Source: Otatea glauca (taxonomy: Eukaryota; Streptophyta; Magnoliopsida; Poales; Poaceae). Taken from it: a stretch of DNA of 64,000 nt. How positions within the stretch are numbered: position 1 is the stretch's first letter; each line of letters starts with the position of its first letter. The translations under genes and the position numbers were made by a program. The notes under the pieces were generated by a model. That model was given only the letters and a program-made list of their open reading frames with translations. It was not told the origin of the DNA and made no database searches. The stretch is taken from assembly GCA_036346275.1 (NCBI GenBank), contig CM070728.1, positions 19,802,723-19,866,722 of the forward strand. Reading direction: 5' to 3'. Positions 45,388-55,941 of this stretch are shown in pieces.

Positions 45388-46205
45388 CGACCGGATGCTC
45401 CTTCGTAGGGTTCGGGTGTCCGAGTGCTCGTTTAACGTCGTAGCTAGACTGTGCCTTGGTCGGCAGGGACGACCGGATGCCTCTTCGTGAGGTTAGGGTG
45501 TCCGAGTGCTCTTTTAACGTCGTAGCTAGACTGGCAGGGACGACCGGATGCCTCTTCGTGAGGTTCGGGTGTCCGAGTGCTCGTTTAACGTCGTAGCTAG
45601 ACGGGCAGGGACGACCGGATGCCTCTTCGTGAGGTTCGGGTGTCCGAGTGCTCGTTTGACGTTGTAGCTAGACGGCGCCTTGGTCGGCAGAGACGACCGG
45701 ATGCCTCTTCGTGAGGTTCGGGTGTCCGAGTGCTCGTTTGACGTCGTAGCTAGACGGCGCCTTGGCTCAGGACGACCGGATGCCTCTTCGTGAGGTTCGG
45801 TGTCCGAGTGCTCGCTTAACGTCGTAGCTAGATTGACAGGACGATCGGATGCCTCTTCGTGAGGTTCGGTGCCGAGTGCTCGCTTAACGTCAGTAGCTAG
45901 ACGGCGCTTTGGTCGGCTGTGACGGCCGGATGCCTCTTCGTGAGGTTCGTGTCCGAGTGTTCTTTAACGTCGTAGCTAGACCGGCAGGGACGACCGGATG
46001 CCTCTTCGTGAGGTTCGTGTCCGAGTGCTCGCTTAACGTCAGAGCTAGACGGCGCCTTTGGTCAGCGAGGACGACTTGATGCCTCTTCGTGAGGTTCGGT
46101 GTTCGGCGCCGCTTAACGCCATAGCCGGACGCGCTCGCTTTACGTCGTAGTCGCACGCGCTCATTTTACGTCGTAGCCGGCGCGCTCGCTTTACGTCGAG
46201 GCGGA
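45388..46205. repeat. Tandem array in the Tat 3' region, two alternating unit lengths
   Basis: Ten to eleven copies of a unit beginning GACCGGATGCCTCTTCGTGA with TCCGAGTGCTCGTTTAACGT and CGTAGCTAGAC. Starts near 45389, 45471, 45542, 45613, 45695, 45774, 45843, 45924, 45992 and 46073 give spacings 82, 71, 71, 82, 79, 69, 81, 68, 81. The long form has about 11 extra bases (GGCGCCTTGGT). After 46073 it breaks into shorter CGCGCTCGCTTTACGTCGTA units of about 26 bp. Such 3' arrays are known in Tat elements. Confidence 0.92.
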
Positions 46206-46993
46206 CGTGGTGCATCCATCCCGAGTCCTCGCTCAGCGAGGGTTGCCGCGAGAGAAGTGGCCACCGCTCTATCCCACACGTGTGCCCCATCCGCAGGTGT
46301 GGGACCTGGAGGGGGTGAGCGACGCGCGTTTACCCGCGTTGGTTCGAACGCCGTGCTCGTGGAGCTAATAACAGGTAGTCCGAGTGGGTCCTGGGAGGTC
46401 CCGCCCAAGGGGGACCCTTCCGAGCGGACGATCCTGCAGTAGGGTGTCCCGGCTCTGCAGGCGACCCATAAGAAACCTTTCTTTACTCGATCCCGTATCG
46501 GACCCTGGGTCGTCCGTCGACCCAGGGCACAGCTGGCCGTCACCCATCGATGAGCTCCCGGGAGAGTGTGAAGTATGGTCTCGAACACGAGCAGAGGCGA
46601 TTGGTCGTCACCACCCAACGGGATCACCGGGACTCGCCTCACTCCGCCCTTTGCTCATTTTCGCCGGGTGGCCTTACGCCCATCCGTGGGATAGGCCTTT
46701 ATAACCTGACTTTTCTTTGAGCCCTCGGCGTGAGCCATCGAGCTCTTGCCATTTTGGGGCCAGCAGCCCCAATGGCCTCTCCTCTCGCACGCGCCGCAGG
46801 CAACCGCCTGTGCCTAAAGGCGAGATCAAAAGGTCTCGTGACTCGTGGCTCGAGGCGGTGTCTACTGACTCACCGCTTGTCGATTAAAAGCGAGAGGAAT
46901 TGAAACCGGAGTTACCAGCGCCCGTGGCAGCGATCGAGTGTGTACGCGACTCTTCGCTCAGAGGTGCTTGTTCGGCTCGGCGCCTTCGTCTTC

Positions 46994-47000
46994 TATAAAT
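46994..47000 (+). promoter_or_regulatory. TATA box of the main antisense gene
   Basis: CTATAAAT about 130 bases upstream of the ATG at 47127, followed by a pyrimidine-rich leader. Confidence 0.55.
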
Positions 47001-47126
47001 TCGCCATTGGGGCGCTCTTGGGTAGTTACACGCTTTTGCTTTCCTCATCTTCCAAATTTCGCTAAGACAAGAAAAAACAAAAGAAAGCCTTCTCCCTTTC
47101 TCACCTTTTCGCCGCTTCTTGCGAGG

Positions 47127-50100
47127 ATGTCGTGGCGGAGTGCTCGCCCGTGCCACCGCGCTGGCTTGGTGAAGAAAGGTTTCCTCTCGCGCAGATCTCT
47201 CCCACCGAGGGTGCCGACGGAGCCGCCACCCCGCCCAGGACGGCGAGATCGTGGTGCCGCCTCGTTCTTCGAGCTGCTTGCCGATCCGCACCCGCTCGCT
47301 CGAGGGTCGCTTTTTCATTACAAGGCGAGGTGCACCATCTCAACCCCTAACGGGTCCTCCACATCGCCATCTTCATGACGCTTATGCAGGCCTTCTTGGG
47401 GATCAAGCGCGCTTTGGCGCTGTGGAGGTATTTTTCCAAGCAAGGCTCGAAGGTCGCCAACGGATGCTACGGCGCCCCTCGGTGGCACAGCCCTCCGGCT
47501 CCACCGGCCGGCGGAGCTCGAGTACCTCGACGTCAGGCTGCCGTCGTCAAACAAGGGATGGCGTTCCGAGTGGTTTTACGTTTGGAATGACAGAGACAGC
47601 GCCCCGCCATTCACCGGCCAGCTTCCTGGGGTGCCGATAAGAAGGAGAAGAAGAAGGTGGCCCTGATCGTTGAGCAGGTCAGGGCTCTAAGGGAGCAGGG
47701 GCTCACCGGGGACGCTGTCGTGCGTGCCTTTATGGGGAAGCGCGTGCAACCCCTCACGCACAGGCCGCGCCCCCTGTTCCTATATGAGGGGGCGTCGGAG
47801 GATATGAGGATGGCGGAGCCCGAGCTTGCCGCAATGGAAGTTGAAGCCCGGGTGGCCGCCGTAACGGGTGGAAGCGCTACTGAGACTGCGGGCGGCCACC
47901 CGGAGCCATTCTCATCGGCCCACCCCCCGAATCTGGTAGGTCGGGCGGTCTTCTCTTCGCCTCTTTCTCCCCTTTGCTTTGGGCGCCCAGTCTGACTGGT
48001 GTTTTCATATTTTTCTAGGGGCTCTCGGGAATGGTCTCCCGGGCGTTGCTCCCGGGGGAGAAGGCATCGAAGGCTACGGCCCGTGCGGAGGCCGCGCAGC
48101 TTGACTCCTCCCGCAAGAAGCGGAAGGAAGAGGAGAGGAAGAAAAAGAAGAAGGAGCGTGCGGCGAGGGCCGCACGTGGTGAGGATGTGTCCGAGACCAC
48201 CGCTCCGGGGGCATCCTCCACCGACAGCAGCGGGGGGAGCCCCGGTTACCCATATCGCGGGTTCTTTTCTGACCCGTCGACCGGAAGTGGCCCGATTGGG
48301 GGCCCGGCAACAGGCGATCGCATAGGCACCGTGGGTCGGGAGCCCTGTGCAGGGTGACCGCGCGGCCGCCGCCGCCACACTCCTGTGGTGGCGCCCCTCG
48401 GGGTGGCCAGGAAGAGGTCGGGCGATCGCCCCTCGGAGGGCGGCAAGAGGGCGCGCTGCCACGCACCCGATCGGCTCGATGAGTATCCCTTTTCCTCTTT
48501 TTGAACATTGTTCTGACAAAGTTGCCCGACGACTTCTAAGTGCTTGCGGTGTCGCGGTGATTATACGGTGTGGCGTGGCGCAGCCTACGACGCCTCGTGG
48601 CGGCTCCGCAGGGCGGCGCTGGCCCCGCCACGGAGGGGTCGACGGCGCGAGGAGTTGCGCGGTGCGGAGGTGTCAACCGAGTTGACGGTGATCGCGGCCT
48701 TGCGGCCGAGCCGGGCGCCGAGGGGCGCCGCCGGAAGGACGGGCCTCATCCGAGGCCGGGTCGTGAGCTCCCGCCGCTTCGCCGGACACCGCCGAGTGGC
48801 GCGATGGTCGCTACCGAGGGGGGATCGACATTGACGCTACCCGCGAGCTCGCTGGCGGAAGCGGTGCCAGTGTTGGAGGCGTCCGACCCCGTGCCTCAAG
48901 GGGAGGAGTCGGTCGTAGCCCCACAGGCGCAGGCCGCCGAGGGGGTTCCCGAGGGGCCCATTCCTCCGCCCTTGCCCGTGGGGGTCCGGTCGGGTGGCGT
49001 CCCGTCCGAACAAATGACCGAAGGTCTGTTGCCGGGTGCGGCCCGTAGGTCGGGGACCTTGGGCGAGGCGGAGGATAGTGAGTGGGCTGCCCTTCAGCAA
49101 GGCGCTCGGGACGCTGAGGTTGAGGTGGACCAGATCCGGAAGGGTCTGGCTCTTGCCCTCGAATCCTCTGGCAGGGCGCTGGATGCGATCGCCGGGGGAC
49201 TCCGGCCGGTTAGTATGGTAAGTTGATCGGGAGCCCAGCCTTTCGTACCTTCTGATGACTTTCACGGCGACTTGACGAGGTGTCTATATTTCTGACATCC
49301 GAGGCCCGCCCGAGGCCAAGGTTGAGCTCTAAAGCGCTTCGGACATCAACGGGTGGTCGCGAGGAGGAAAAAATCATTGCTGCGCTGAATCGCGTCGCTC
49401 AGAGGCTCGACTATTCGGCGAGAGGAAGCGTCGAGGCCCGCCAAGAGCCGGAGCGAGCCACGGCCCCTCTTCAAGAGCTCGGGCGAAGCCTCTGAGGACG
49501 AGGGTGGCGGAGCTCGAGCTCCTTCTGGCAGAGGCTACCAGCGCCAAGGACGCCGCTGCTACCGCAGAGGAGGCCACGCAAGCGCAGGCGTCCCGTCTGC
49601 AAACGAAGGGACTCGCCCGGAAGACGCCGACCGGCGTTACGAGCGGAGACCACTCGAAGGAGCCGGCTTCGAGGACCTCATACGAGGGGTCGGGGAAGAG
49701 GCCAAAGAACTCGGCGAAGTTCTCAGAATAAGTAAATGTCTCAACTTCTTGGTTAATTCTGTCAGCGCGACTCATAAGACGTGCTTATCTGGGGATGTTG
49801 TGATCCGCAGAGCTGCAGAAGAATTTAAACGTCGCTGTAGAGGCGCGGGAAGACGCCCTAAAGGCTCGTGACGAGGCGGTCACAGCTCGGGACGTGGCGC
49901 AGACGGCGTTGAAGGTAGCCGAAGGCGATCGGGCCGAGCTGACCGTGGAACTGGAGGCCCTTCGCAAGGTCGGCCAGCACGTCTGCGACCGGGTCCTTGG
50001 AACCGCGGTGGGTTCGAGCTCTCGCCCCATCCGCCCGAAAGCTTGGAAGCGCGTTGAGAGAGCGCTGACCGTTAGCGCCGTACTTGGGGCTTCCTCGGCG

Positions 50101-50271
50101 CTGGTTAATACCGTCTCTCATTATGACGGTATAGACCTTGCGGTGGTGAGCAGCGGCATCGCCGGGAACCGGATCGACGACGAGATTGAAAGGTTCGAGC
50201 TCCAAGTAGAGCCGCACGCTCGGGAGATCGCCGTCCATATCCCGCCGCAGAGTGCCCTCGAAGAAGAATAA
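47127..50271 (+). pseudogene. Antisense gene of the Tat element (putative gypsy-type transposon / Transposase_28-like)
   Basis: Runs opposite to gag-pol and ends tail-to-tail with integrase. From ATG 47127 the pieces GLVKKGFLSRRSLPPRVP, then GEVHHLNP, MTLMQAFLGIKRALALWRYF (47374) and EWFYVWND, match the antisense ORF known from RIRE2-like grass elements. ALIVEQVRALREQGLTGDAV and KRVQPLTHRPRPLFLY end that domain near 47790. Introns look real: GTAGGT at 47936 to TTTTCTAG at 48018; GTAAGT at 49218; GTAAAT at 49732 to CCGCAG at 49810. The last exon (49811-50271) is open and coiled-coil-like (EAREDALKARDEAVTARDV) and ends SALEEE. Frameshifts occur at about 47340-47600. Function is unknown; the product has not been shown to act in transposition. 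Confidence 0.75.
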
Positions 50272-50958
50272 GTAGAAGTTAGATTCGCACCTTTTTCGAT
50301 TGTAAAGGATATTGTTCGTAAATAATCTTTAAATTCAGCAAGTTCCCATACGCTTCCTGCCCTTTTTATGTCATGGTGAGTGCTCGACCGGCCATAGCCG
50401 TAAGGACCACCGGGGCCACTTAGGCGTAGGTCAGGTCGTTTCGGGAGGGGCAGAGAGAATAGGAACTTTGGACCACGCAGCTATTACACACACTTGTGAG
50501 GGATAGGAGTGTTCCCGACCGGCCAAAGATCGCTCCGCTCGGGCACTTCCATCTTCCGCTAAGTGCTAATAGCAACCATAGCCACCGGGCGAGGCCGAGC
50601 ACCCGGTCGAGAGGGTTACCGCTGGGATGGACCTCGTGACGGTTGGGTCACCGACCGCACGAGCGCGTGAGTTATCCGAGTTTTCTTGGCGAGAGGTGTG
50701 TTCCCGACAGCAAAGGTCACTCCGCTCGGTACTTCCTTCTTCCGCCGGCGCTACTTTGCAACCGTGGCCGGGCGTAGGCCAGTAGCACTCGGTCGAGAGG
50801 GTTACCGCTTCGGAAGGGCCTTGTGTTGGTCGGTCATCGACCAGATAGGCGCCGGCCGAAGCGATGCAGACGAAGCGCCATGGGCAGCCCGAGCGTCCGT
50901 GACCGCGACCAGTGCTCGGAGGAGAAGTAAAAGACGACACAAGGAAAAAGAAAAGGAC

Positions 50959-52200
50959 TTAGGGATAAAAATGTCTTAACTTTTCTATGTTCCAGGCGTT
51001 GGGGAGGACGCGGCCATCCGGGTCCCTGAGTCGAAAGGTGCCAGGCCGAAGAACCTCTACGATGGTGAAGGGGCCTTCCCAGGGCGGCGAGAGCTTGTGC
51101 TTGTCCTTGCTGGTCCGACCCGACGAGAGGACAGTCGCCATCGCTGAAGGATCGTCCTCGAACCTGGCGACTGTGGTAACGCCGCAGAGTTTGTTGATAC
51201 TTGGCCGATCGTAGAATGGCCACATCACGTGCCTCACCGAGCTGGTCGATAGCATCTTGTTGGGAGGCAAGCCCCCGAGCCTCTTCGAAGGCTTGTAGTC
51301 TTGGGGCGCCGTATTCGGTGGTTGGCGGCGCGACTTGACGATCAACACCATGAAGAACGGTGTAAACCCGGCCGCTCGAAGTCGGTGTGGTCCGCAAGCT
51401 CCGGAGGACGGAGGGTAGCTCGGCCACCCATCGCCCGCGAAATGCTTGATCGATCAAGATCCGCGCTTAAGTCCTGGAGAATCATGCCGTTTATGCGTTC
51501 GACCGATCGTTAGTCCGCGGATGGGCCACGGCCGCCCAATCGACGCGGATGTTGAAGTCGTCGCGAACTCGTGGAACTCTTTCCCGTGAATGCGTCCGTT
51601 GTCGGTGATGATAGAGTTCGGGACTCCAAACCGAAAGATGATGTCGCGGAAGAAAGTGACCGCTGTCTCGATGTGACGCCACGACCGCTTGGCCTCTATC
51701 CACTTGGTGAACTTGTCCACCGCGACGAAGAGATGAGTAAAGCCCGGGCGCTTTCTTGAAGGGCCCGACGGATCGAGTCCCCACACCGCAAGCGGCCATG
51801 TGATGGGGATCGTCGCAAGGCTGGAGGCGGATCGTCTGCCGGGCGAATAATTGGCATCCTTCGCAGTCGTATAACCGCTTTCGGCATCGGACACGGCGGT
51901 CGGCGGTGGAGGCCTTGTCGAAAGGCCTTTCCTACCGTGGGCCGGGCGCGCATGGTGACCGCAGACTCGCCATGGATATTGAGCAACAATGCTTCCTTGG
52001 TCGGCGAGCGCACCTCTGGAGGACCCGGAGGACTTCTTTTGTAGAGGTCCGGCCCGACCAGACGAAGGATTTCGCCCGTGAGCGAGGCGCCGGCCTCGGT
52101 CGGTCGTGGAAGCGACCCGTCTGTCAGGCGGTTGATGAAAGGTTTCCTCGGTCGAATTCGGGCGAGCACGCGCGCCCGACCCGGACAAAGTTTACGTCTC
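50959..52200 (-). pseudogene. Tat integrase, frameshifted
   Basis: Zinc-finger end CEGCQLFARQT near 51875, then the core: ITWPLAVWGLDPSGP, HLFVAVDKFTKWIEAK and GVPNSIITDNGR (catalytic Asp in the last) from about 51810 to 51590. Near 51460-51180 the C-terminal part reads RGRWVAELPSVLRSLRTTP and EEARDVAILRSAKYQQTLRR. The last stretch DKHKLSPPWEGPFTIVEVL and NAWNIEKLRHFYP ends at 50959, the normal end of pol. At least three frame changes are needed. The catalytic Glu region is not clean. Confidence 0.85.
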
Positions 52201-52254
52201 GACCGCGACAAGGTTAGGCGATCGTGTCTTGTGAGGTCGGGAGACCGGTCGCCA

Positions 52255-53013
52255 TCAATCAAGCCGACGGAAGGTCGCGAAGATCGCAGACGAAGATCCA
52301 GTGGGGCCGCCTCTGCTGGAGGCAAGACTAGCTAGGTGGTCGGCCTCACCGTTGTAGCGTCTGTAGCTATGGTGGAGCTTGAAACCCTTGAACCGCTCTT
52401 CGAGTCTGCGCACTTCTTGATAGTATGCGGCCATGCGGGCGTCTCGGGGCTCTGCAGCCTTCATGACCTGATCGACGACAAGCTTGGAGTCCCCGTGAAC
52501 ATAGAGTCGGCGAGCGCCGAGGTCGGCAGCGATCCGGAGACCGTTGACAAGAGCCTCATATTCGGCGATATTGTTGGTCGCGTCGAAGAGCAACCTAATG
52601 GCGTATTGAAGCCGGTTCCCGAGCGGGGAAATGATGACGACTCCCGCGCCCGCGCCGTTCTTGGTGTAGGACCCATCGAAATACATCGTCCAGTACTCGG
52701 GGTCTTCGAGCACCGGTGGCGCCTGGGCTTCGGTCCACTCGGCGACAAAGTCGGCCAGGGCCTATGACTTGATCGCCGTTCGAGGGACGTATGTTATGCC
52801 ATGACCGCTGAGCTCGAGCGCCCATTTGGCTATCCTTCCCGAGGCGTCGCGGTTGTGGACAATCTCGCCGAGCGGTGACGTGGTCACCACGGTGACGGCG
52901 TGCTGGTCGAAGTAATGGACAAGCTTTCTTTTGGCGATGAGCACTGCGTAGAGCAGCTTTTGCAACTGCGAGCTTGAGCCGACGCTTGTCGGCGTAGCAG
53001 GCAGGGCCACCAA
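52255..53013 (-). pseudogene. Tat RNase H, joined directly to the Gag-Pol linker
   Basis: First part: LQKLLYAVLIAKRKLVHYF and VVTTSPLGEIVHNRDASGR (53013-52762), the end of the RT-linked RNase H region; second part, 52713-52255: YFDGSYTKNGAGAGVVI, NNIAEYEALVNGLRIA and GDSKLVVDQVM, the plant Tat RNase H with Asp and Glu of the active site in place. The linker CLMIFGGPACYADKRR, normally found before protease, ends within 30 bases of the LQKLLYAVL segment, so protease and RT are missing at about 52965-52995. Confidence 0.85.
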
Positions 53014-53016
53014 AGA

Positions 53017-54599
53017 TCATGAGACAGCCGTCGGGTTCAGGGAACTCGTCGTCCGCCTTTTTCTCCGCGGCCCTTGGGGCCGGGACTGGCTTCTTGCCTT
53101 TGCCCCGCGGCGTTGTGGGGTGCCGAGAGAAGCGCCTCGGACCTCACAGTCCCGGTACTTGTGTTTGACGGGGAACCCGTGGTTTGGGCACGGGCTGTCC
53201 ATCAATTTTTCGAAGTGGTCGGGCGCGACGGTTAGTCGCACCTGCTGCTTGGCAAGTCGATCGACAGCTGCGACCACTTGGGCCTCGCGGACCTGCTTTC
53301 CATGCCTCTTCCGTTTGTCGGAGCGATCGGAAGGGGACCCGGCTCGGGCGCCGAGCTCTTGCTTGGCCGTCCTCAAAGATGGCTCCCACAGCCTCCTCGC
53401 CGGAGGCGTGGTTGGTGGTGATGTCCAAAAGTTCCTTGGTGGTTCTGGACTTGACGCAGCCCAGCTTGTGCACCAAGGCCTTACAGGAGGTGCCATAGAT
53501 GAATGCCCCCACGACATCAGCGTCGGAGATGTCAGGGAGCTCGTTGCACTGGCGGGAGAATCGCCGGATGTAGTCCCGGAGAGTTTCCCCTGGCTGCTGC
53601 TTGCAGCCCTTCAGGTCCCAGGAGTTCCCAGGGCGCTTGTAAGTGCCCTGGAAGTTGCCGACGAAGAGAGTCTTCAAGTCAGCCCAGTTCCTGATGGTTT
53701 TCACGGGCAAGTACTCGAGCCAGGCTCGAGCCGAGTCCGCAAGGTAGATGGAGAGGTATTGGATGATAAAAAGATCATCCGTTGCTCCCCACGCCGCATG
53801 CGAGCTCAGTAGTCTTGAGCCATACGCGGGGTTTGTGGCCCCGGTGTATTTGGCAATGTTGGTTGGTGCCCTGAATCTGGCAGAGAAATCCGCACGGCGA
53901 ATCCCCTGGTAGAAGGCCCGTGGTCCCGGACCATCGGGGCTTGGGCTTCGGCGGTGATGGCGTCCGTATCCCACAATCGCGAGTGGCGGCTTCCTCCACC
54001 GCCTTTCTTCGTGCCTCGAGGGTGGCGCGAACATCGTAGGCGTCACCGAGGCGCTGGCGCACCGGGGTGCGCGAGGCCTGAGGTTGCTCGTGGTGCGCCG
54101 CCCTCTTGGCCGGGCCAAACCGGCTCCGGGCAGCGGTACGGGCCCGGCGGCCAGAGGTGGCCTCCGAATGGTAGGAGCCGAAGGTCTACATGTGCTGCAC
54201 AGCACCACGCTCTACCTGCCCCCGGAGGTTCTGGTATGTGGCTTTGGCCTCCGGGGCGTCTGGCTCGGGAAGGCCTCGAAGCAGCATGGCGGCCGCAGCC
54301 ACGTTCTGACTTGCGTGGGGGAAGAACTGAGGGCAGTCAGACTCTTCCGCCAGCTTGTGACGTGCCTGGCGTGTGCGCCCACGCATGCCGTCAAGCGTCT
54401 GCGGGGGCTCGGGCTCCTCCCGCTCCAGGTTGGCCTGGAGCTGATCGAGCTCAGCCCTTCGCTCCTCCAGCTCTTCGCGTTGTCGTTGAAGCTCGACGCG
54501 GCGAGCTTGAGCGCGCTCGACGTGCTCTCGTTGGTATTCCTCCTCCTGCGCCTTAGTGCGCGGATGGGGACCCACAATGGCCGCGGCGGTCATGATCAA
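53017..54599 (-). pseudogene. Tat Gag, frameshifted
   Basis: N-terminal coiled coil (EEEYQREHVERAQARRVEL, QREELEERRAELDQL) from 54599; capsid part around 53800-53480 with YTGATNPAYGSRLL, AWLEYLPVKTIRNWADLKTL, LRDYIRRFSRQCNELPDI and FIYGTSCKALVHKLG; nucleocapsid-like knuckle CPNHGFPVKHKYRDC near 53190-53148. Three frames are used, so it is not translated as one protein. Gag would form the virus-like particle. Confidence 0.85.
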
Positions 54600-55056
54600 G
54601 TCGATCAGTACGCCATGTTACACTCGCGAGTGTGTCGTCATGAGTGGGGTGCTCGTGTCGGAGCTAGAATCGTGGTGGAAGAATCTTCCGAAGAACTCAT
54701 GGATAGAGGCCGCATGTAGCCGCCATTGCCACAAGATGTGAGCTGCGGGGTGACATGGTCACGTGCCGAGCTCGTGGGAGCTATCGCCCGAAGTGGCGCG
54801 GCGCTCCTGGGTTCCGGCCGGGGCATGTTGGGGTGCCTCAAGTCGGAGTTTGGCGAGTCGTGGGAGGCGGCGCTCAAGCTCCGACAGGCGCTGAGCTCGG
54901 AGGCGGCGGGATAAGCATGAGCCCTCCGTCGGAGTGGCGGCGAAGTCGAGGCCAAGCGGATCGAGCTTCCAGCGCAATCGTCTTGCGTCGTGGGTGAAAG
55001 ATGCCATCAGGGAGGCCAACGGGAATCCGGAGATGTCGATGAAGACGCGCAAAGGC

Positions 55057-55075
55057 CCCTACCTGGCGCGCCAAC
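55057..55075 (-). other. Primer-binding site of the Tat element
   Basis: Minus strand GTTGGCGCGCCAGGTAGGG directly after the 5' LTR, the form found in RIRE2-like grass elements. Confidence 0.8.
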
Positions 55076-55936
55076 TGTCGGTGTTTCGAGCACCGGCAAG
55101 TAAATTTGTAAGTCTAAGGGGCCGCACGTTCCCACTCCCTGAATGGTTAGACTCGGAAGCCCAAGATGTATACTGGTTCGGGCTGAATGTCCCTACTCCA
55201 GTTCGTGTGATGGTATGGTATTGTCTTTAGGGCGGATGGTTACACAGTGTTTACAAGAGCGAGCTAAGAGCCTCGACACAAGAAAACTCGTTGCTCGTTC
55301 GTCCCCCCTCTTTTGGGTTCCTGCCTTCTTTTATACAGTAAGAAGGGGCAGGTTACCTCGAGAGTTGGGGAAGGGCGAGGTGACCTATGCTAAGAGCTTC
55401 GGTCCTTCGTCCTGTCGACTGATCAGCCTTCGTCTTGCCCACGCTGGGTCGGTAGTCTTGTTGAGCGGAGCGGTTATCTGCTTCGTTGGGAAATGGCGTA
55501 CCTGCCTTCTGTGAGCCTGACGAGTGTTGATGTTGCTGCGTATAACGTTGGTGCTGCCTCGGGAGGGAGCGTGTTTTCGTGTCGTCGTGGTGGCCGATGG
55601 ATCGAAGCTTGACTTCAGCGACCATTAAACCATCTTGGGAAGGGGCCACCTGCTCTCGTATAGTCACTTCGGTTGATCCCGTCCGTGGGACACGTGGCTG
55701 CGGGTCGGTGAAGGCTTCGACACGCGGCCATTGGCGAAGGTTGCCTTGGTTTGACCGGAGTCAGGGGATTCGACCTGCTGTGGAGGTCGGGAGCCCTGCT
55801 TGGTCGGGGATGCTTATCCCGGTTGGTCGAAATGGGCGTCTGCGCAGTCTCAGAGGCGCTTTTGGTGATGAAGGGCCTGGAGCGGCCTACTTGTTATCCT
55901 GGGCCGTTGGGGTACCCCTGGTATGAGTATTCGTCA
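55076..55936 (-). repeat. 5' LTR of the Tat element
   Basis: 861 bp. On the minus strand it starts TGACGAATACTCATACCAGG and has TATAAAAGAAGG near 55330. The PBS adjoins at 55057-55075. Confidence 0.92.
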
Positions 55937-55941
55937 CATAT

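Larger units (their letters stand above)
43567..55936 (-). mobile_element. Tat-lineage Ty3/gypsy element, deleted in protease and RT
   Basis: A 12.4-kb element flanked by CATAT on both sides (43562-43566, 55937-55941). LTRs are 43567-44398 and 55076-55936, both running TGTCGGTGTTTCGAGCACC to a CA end. On the minus strand: PBS, Gag, (missing protease and RT), RNase H, integrase, then a 6.5-kb region between integrase and the 3' LTR with two plus-strand genes and a tandem array. The antisense gene and 3' array are marks of the Tat lineage. It cannot move by itself. Gag, RNase H and integrase are frameshifted. Confidence 0.92.

Noticed and set aside
47611..48519. 302-residue minus-strand open frame
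   Set aside because: It lies opposite the antisense gene exons, in GC-rich sequence; composition is Arg/Pro/Ala rich with no domain. It is a shadow frame.
53120..53812. 230-residue plus-strand open frame
   Set aside because: Opposite strand of the Tat gag; Gag motifs are clear on the minus strand.
54084..54719. 211-residue plus-strand open frame
   Set aside because: Shadow of the Gag N-terminal coiled coil.
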